NCBI GenBank assembly: GCA_900102235.1
Contig: FMVL01000007.1
Span: 186,001 to 250,000, forward strand
Length of the DNA: 64,000 nucleotides
From: Lachnospiraceae bacterium XBB2008
GTDB lineage: Bacteria > Bacillota > Clostridia > Lachnospirales > Lachnospiraceae
Direction of reading: 5' to 3'
Part shown: positions 62,366-64,000 of the stretch, in pieces
Layout: each line of letters begins with the position of its first letter
Position numbering within the stretch: the stretch's first letter is position 1
Program-made: the position numbers and the translations under genes
The notes under the pieces: model-generated
Told to the model about the DNA's origin: nothing
The model's database searches: none
The model's input: only the letters and a program-made list of their open reading frames with translations

Positions 62366-62953
62366 TCAAAGACTCCCTTTGGTAGTCAGAACACCTTCTA
62401 CTCGGGGATCGATCTGAGTCGCCATATCAAGTGCCTTGGCAAAAGCCTTGAACATGGCTTCTGTCATATGATGTCCGTTGATGCCGTCGAGCATCTTGAT
62501 GTGGAGGTTCATTCCTGCGCTGTAGCTTACTGCATAGAAGAACTCTCTGATCAGCTCCGTGTCAAGTTCACCTATCATCGGCGTGTCAAACTTTACATCA
62601 TAATTGAAGTACGGTCTTCCGCAGAGATCTACCGCTACGAGACAGAGAGCATCATCCATGGGAAGTGTGAAGTGTCCGTAACGCCTGATGCCGGCCTTAT
62701 CGCCTATGGCCTCCCTGATCGCACTGCCGATTACTATACCGGTATCTTCTACCGTATGATGTCCGTCCACGTTCAGATCACCTTTAACTATACAGTCAAG
62801 GTCAAAGAACCCGTGCTTTGCAAAGCCTTCCAGCATGTGATCAAAAAAACCTATCCCCGTACTTACATCGGAGGTTCCGGTACCGTCTATATTCAGATTT
62901 ACCTTGATATCTGTCTCTTTAGTCTGTCTGGATATATCAGCTTTTCTTTCCAT
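62366..62953 (-). CDS. hisB: Imidazoleglycerol-phosphate dehydratase
   Basis: This 195-residue monofunctional enzyme carries out the sixth step of histidine synthesis. The two metal-binding half-motifs are FFDHML near residue 36 with DGHHTVEDTGI near 63, and the repeat GINGHHMTEAMFKAFAKAL near 158. AAAGGA stands seven bases before the ATG. It lies 38 bases after hisD. Confidence 0.97.
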   Translation of the reverse strand: MERKADISRQTKETDIKVNLNIDGTGTSDVSTGIGFFDHMLEGFAKHGFFDLDCIVKGDLNVDGHHTVEDTGIVIGSAIREAIGDKAGIRRYGHFTLPMDDALCLVAVDLCGRPYFNYDVKFDTPMIGELDTELIREFFYAVSYSAGMNLHIKMLDGINGHHMTEAMFKAFAKALDMATQIDPRVEGVLTTKGSL

Positions 62954-62991
62954 AATCTTGTCCTTTACTGAATCAGATCCGTAATCTGCGT

Positions 62992-64000
62992 TTACTTATC
63001 TTCGAATCTCACCGCGATCGAATTGGCGTGTGCGGTAAGACCTTCATTTCTTGCAAACAGCTCGATATCCTCGTGTACCGCACGGAGCGCTTCTTCCGAG
63101 TATGATATGATACTCGTCTTCTTGATGAAGTCATCCACTGAAAGCGGCGAGAAGAATCTGGCGGTTCCGTTGGTCGGAAGGATGTGGTTGGGACCTGCAA
63201 AATAATCTCCCAGAGGCTCCGATGAATAGTGTCCGAGGAATATCGCCCCCGCATTCTTAATGTGCGTCATGGCCTCAAACGGATCCGCGGTTATGATCTC
63301 AAGGTGTTCGCTTGCAATGGCATTTACCGCATCATATGCATCCTGAATATCATCGGCCACGAATATATATCCGTAGTTTTCGAGGCTCTTCTCAATGATT
63401 TCACGGCGTGTGAGCACCTCGAGGAATCCGTCGACCTGTTCACTGACTTCACGGGCAAGTTTCTCCGATGTGGTGATGAGTATCGCACTTGCAAGTTCGT
63501 CATGTTCCGCCTGACTCAAGAGATCAGCCGCTACGAATCTGGGATTGGCTGTCTCATCGGCAAGTACGAGTATCTCGCTCGGGCCTGCTATCGAGTCGAT
63601 AGACACGTAACCGAAGCATGCTTTCTTGGCCAGAGCAACAAATATGTTACCGGGGCCGGTGATCTTATCAACCTTCGGTATGGTCTGGGTTCCGAATGCC
63701 ATGGCGGCGATAGCCTGAGCTCCGCCTACCTTGTATATCTCATCCACGCCTGCGATATCCGCTGCGACCAGTGTTCCGGGAGTGACTTTTCCGTCAGCGC
63801 CTGCAGGAGTACACATGATGACACGGCTTACACCCGCTACCTTGGCGGGAATGATGTTCATGAGCACGGAACTCGGATAAGCGGCTTTTCCGCCGGGAAC
63901 ATATACACCCGATATGGCGATGGGAGTGATGCGCTGACCTAAGATAGATCCGTCATCCTTCATGTCTATCCATGTGGTGCGGAGCTGTTTTTCGTGAAAC
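62992..64000 (-). CDS. hisD: Histidinol dehydrogenase, cut by the right window edge
   Basis: HisD oxidises histidinol to histidine in two NAD steps. The 335 C-terminal residues are visible and the frame continues upstream past 64000 (reading FHEKQ before the first in-window Met), so the start is outside. GVYVPGGKAAYPS, IAMCTP-like VIMCTPAG, GPGNIFVALAK, GPSEILVLAD and EHLEIIT are family blocks; the Zn-binding and catalytic residues fall in DLLSQAEHDE and GPNHILPTNG. First visible gene of the hisD-hisB-hisI unit. Confidence 0.96.
   Translation of the reverse strand, partial: FHEKQLRTTWIDMKDDGSILGQRITPIAISGVYVPGGKAAYPSSVLMNIIPAKVAGVSRVIMCTPAGADGKVTPGTLVAADIAGVDEIYKVGGAQAIAAMAFGTQTIPKVDKITGPGNIFVALAKKACFGYVSIDSIAGPSEILVLADETANPRFVAADLLSQAEHDELASAILITTSEKLAREVSEQVDGFLEVLTRREIIEKSLENYGYIFVADDIQDAYDAVNAIASEHLEIITADPFEAMTHIKNAGAIFLGHYSSEPLGDYFAGPNHILPTNGTARFFSPLSVDDFIKKTSIISYSEEALRAVHEDIELFARNEGLTAHANSIAVRFEDK

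Overview
The window looks like a chromosomal segment of a plant-fibre-degrading anaerobic Clostridium-class Firmicute, most likely a Lachnospiraceae member close to Butyrivibrio or Pseudobutyrivibrio. The grounds are AGGAGG-type ribosome sites, a tryptophan T-box, Gram-positive SOS boxes, an L27 protein with the Firmicute cleavable N-terminus plus its protease Prp, the recG-yloV-asp23/rpmB block, and a xylan/cellulose enzyme set that includes a GH8 exo-oligoxylanase. The genus is inference from gene content. Almost all genes lie on the minus strand.

Layout. 1-8618: a six-gene sugar ABC transporter operon (very large solute-binding protein, two permeases, NHL/TPR protein, Yip1 protein, DUF5696 protein cut by the left edge), divergent from an AraC regulator (8888-9850). 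9859-19961: one long operon starting with leuCD, then an unknown membrane/coiled-coil protein, then GH43, GH8, GH5 (cytoplasmic), GH5 (lipoprotein) and GH10 (secreted). 20046-21750: trpB behind a UGG T-box. 21796-28268: greA, a HAD phosphatase, a glycosyltransferase, recG, yloV and asp23, with rpmB divergent. 28750-34209: a Nif11-like small protein and a 1,683-residue MBG/YDG-repeat surface protein. 34260-45261: accessory genes, including a YjbR-MGMT fusion, a GH27 enzyme, an HTH-SpoT-type hydrolase fusion, a DUF3298-like lipoprotein, an AI-2E family permease and a GT4 enzyme. 45377-46634: a divergent yneA-like/lexA SOS locus. 46721-51261: rsfS-yqeK-yhbY-obg and rpmA-prp-rplU. 51251-59678: an operon of two radical-SAM-associated genes, rng, NUDIX, an HTH-less LacI-type sensor and a hybrid histidine kinase. 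59704-61344: an ATPase cassette bounded by 37-bp direct repeats. 61380-61952: two unrelated tandem-repeat arrays. 61953-64000: hisI, hisB and hisD (cut by the right edge).

How the parts fit. The enzyme set describes a path from outside to inside: secreted GH10 and lipid-anchored GH5 cut xylan and beta-glucan, an oligosaccharide transporter imports products, and GH8, GH43 and the leaderless GH5 finish oligomers in the cytoplasm. The AraC/ABC intergenic region holds two copies of a composite motif, and its GTTGCGTAA core also occurs in a perfect palindrome at the leuCD-GH promoter, which suggests (but does not prove) shared control. The conserved rng-rplU-obg translation block has been opened by a NUDIX/sensor/kinase insert and lacks nadD at its usual place. 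The points most worth checking are the ATPase cassette and the RBS hairpin it split, the HTH-less sensor beside the kinase, the leuCD-GH operon, and the HTH-SpoT hydrolase.
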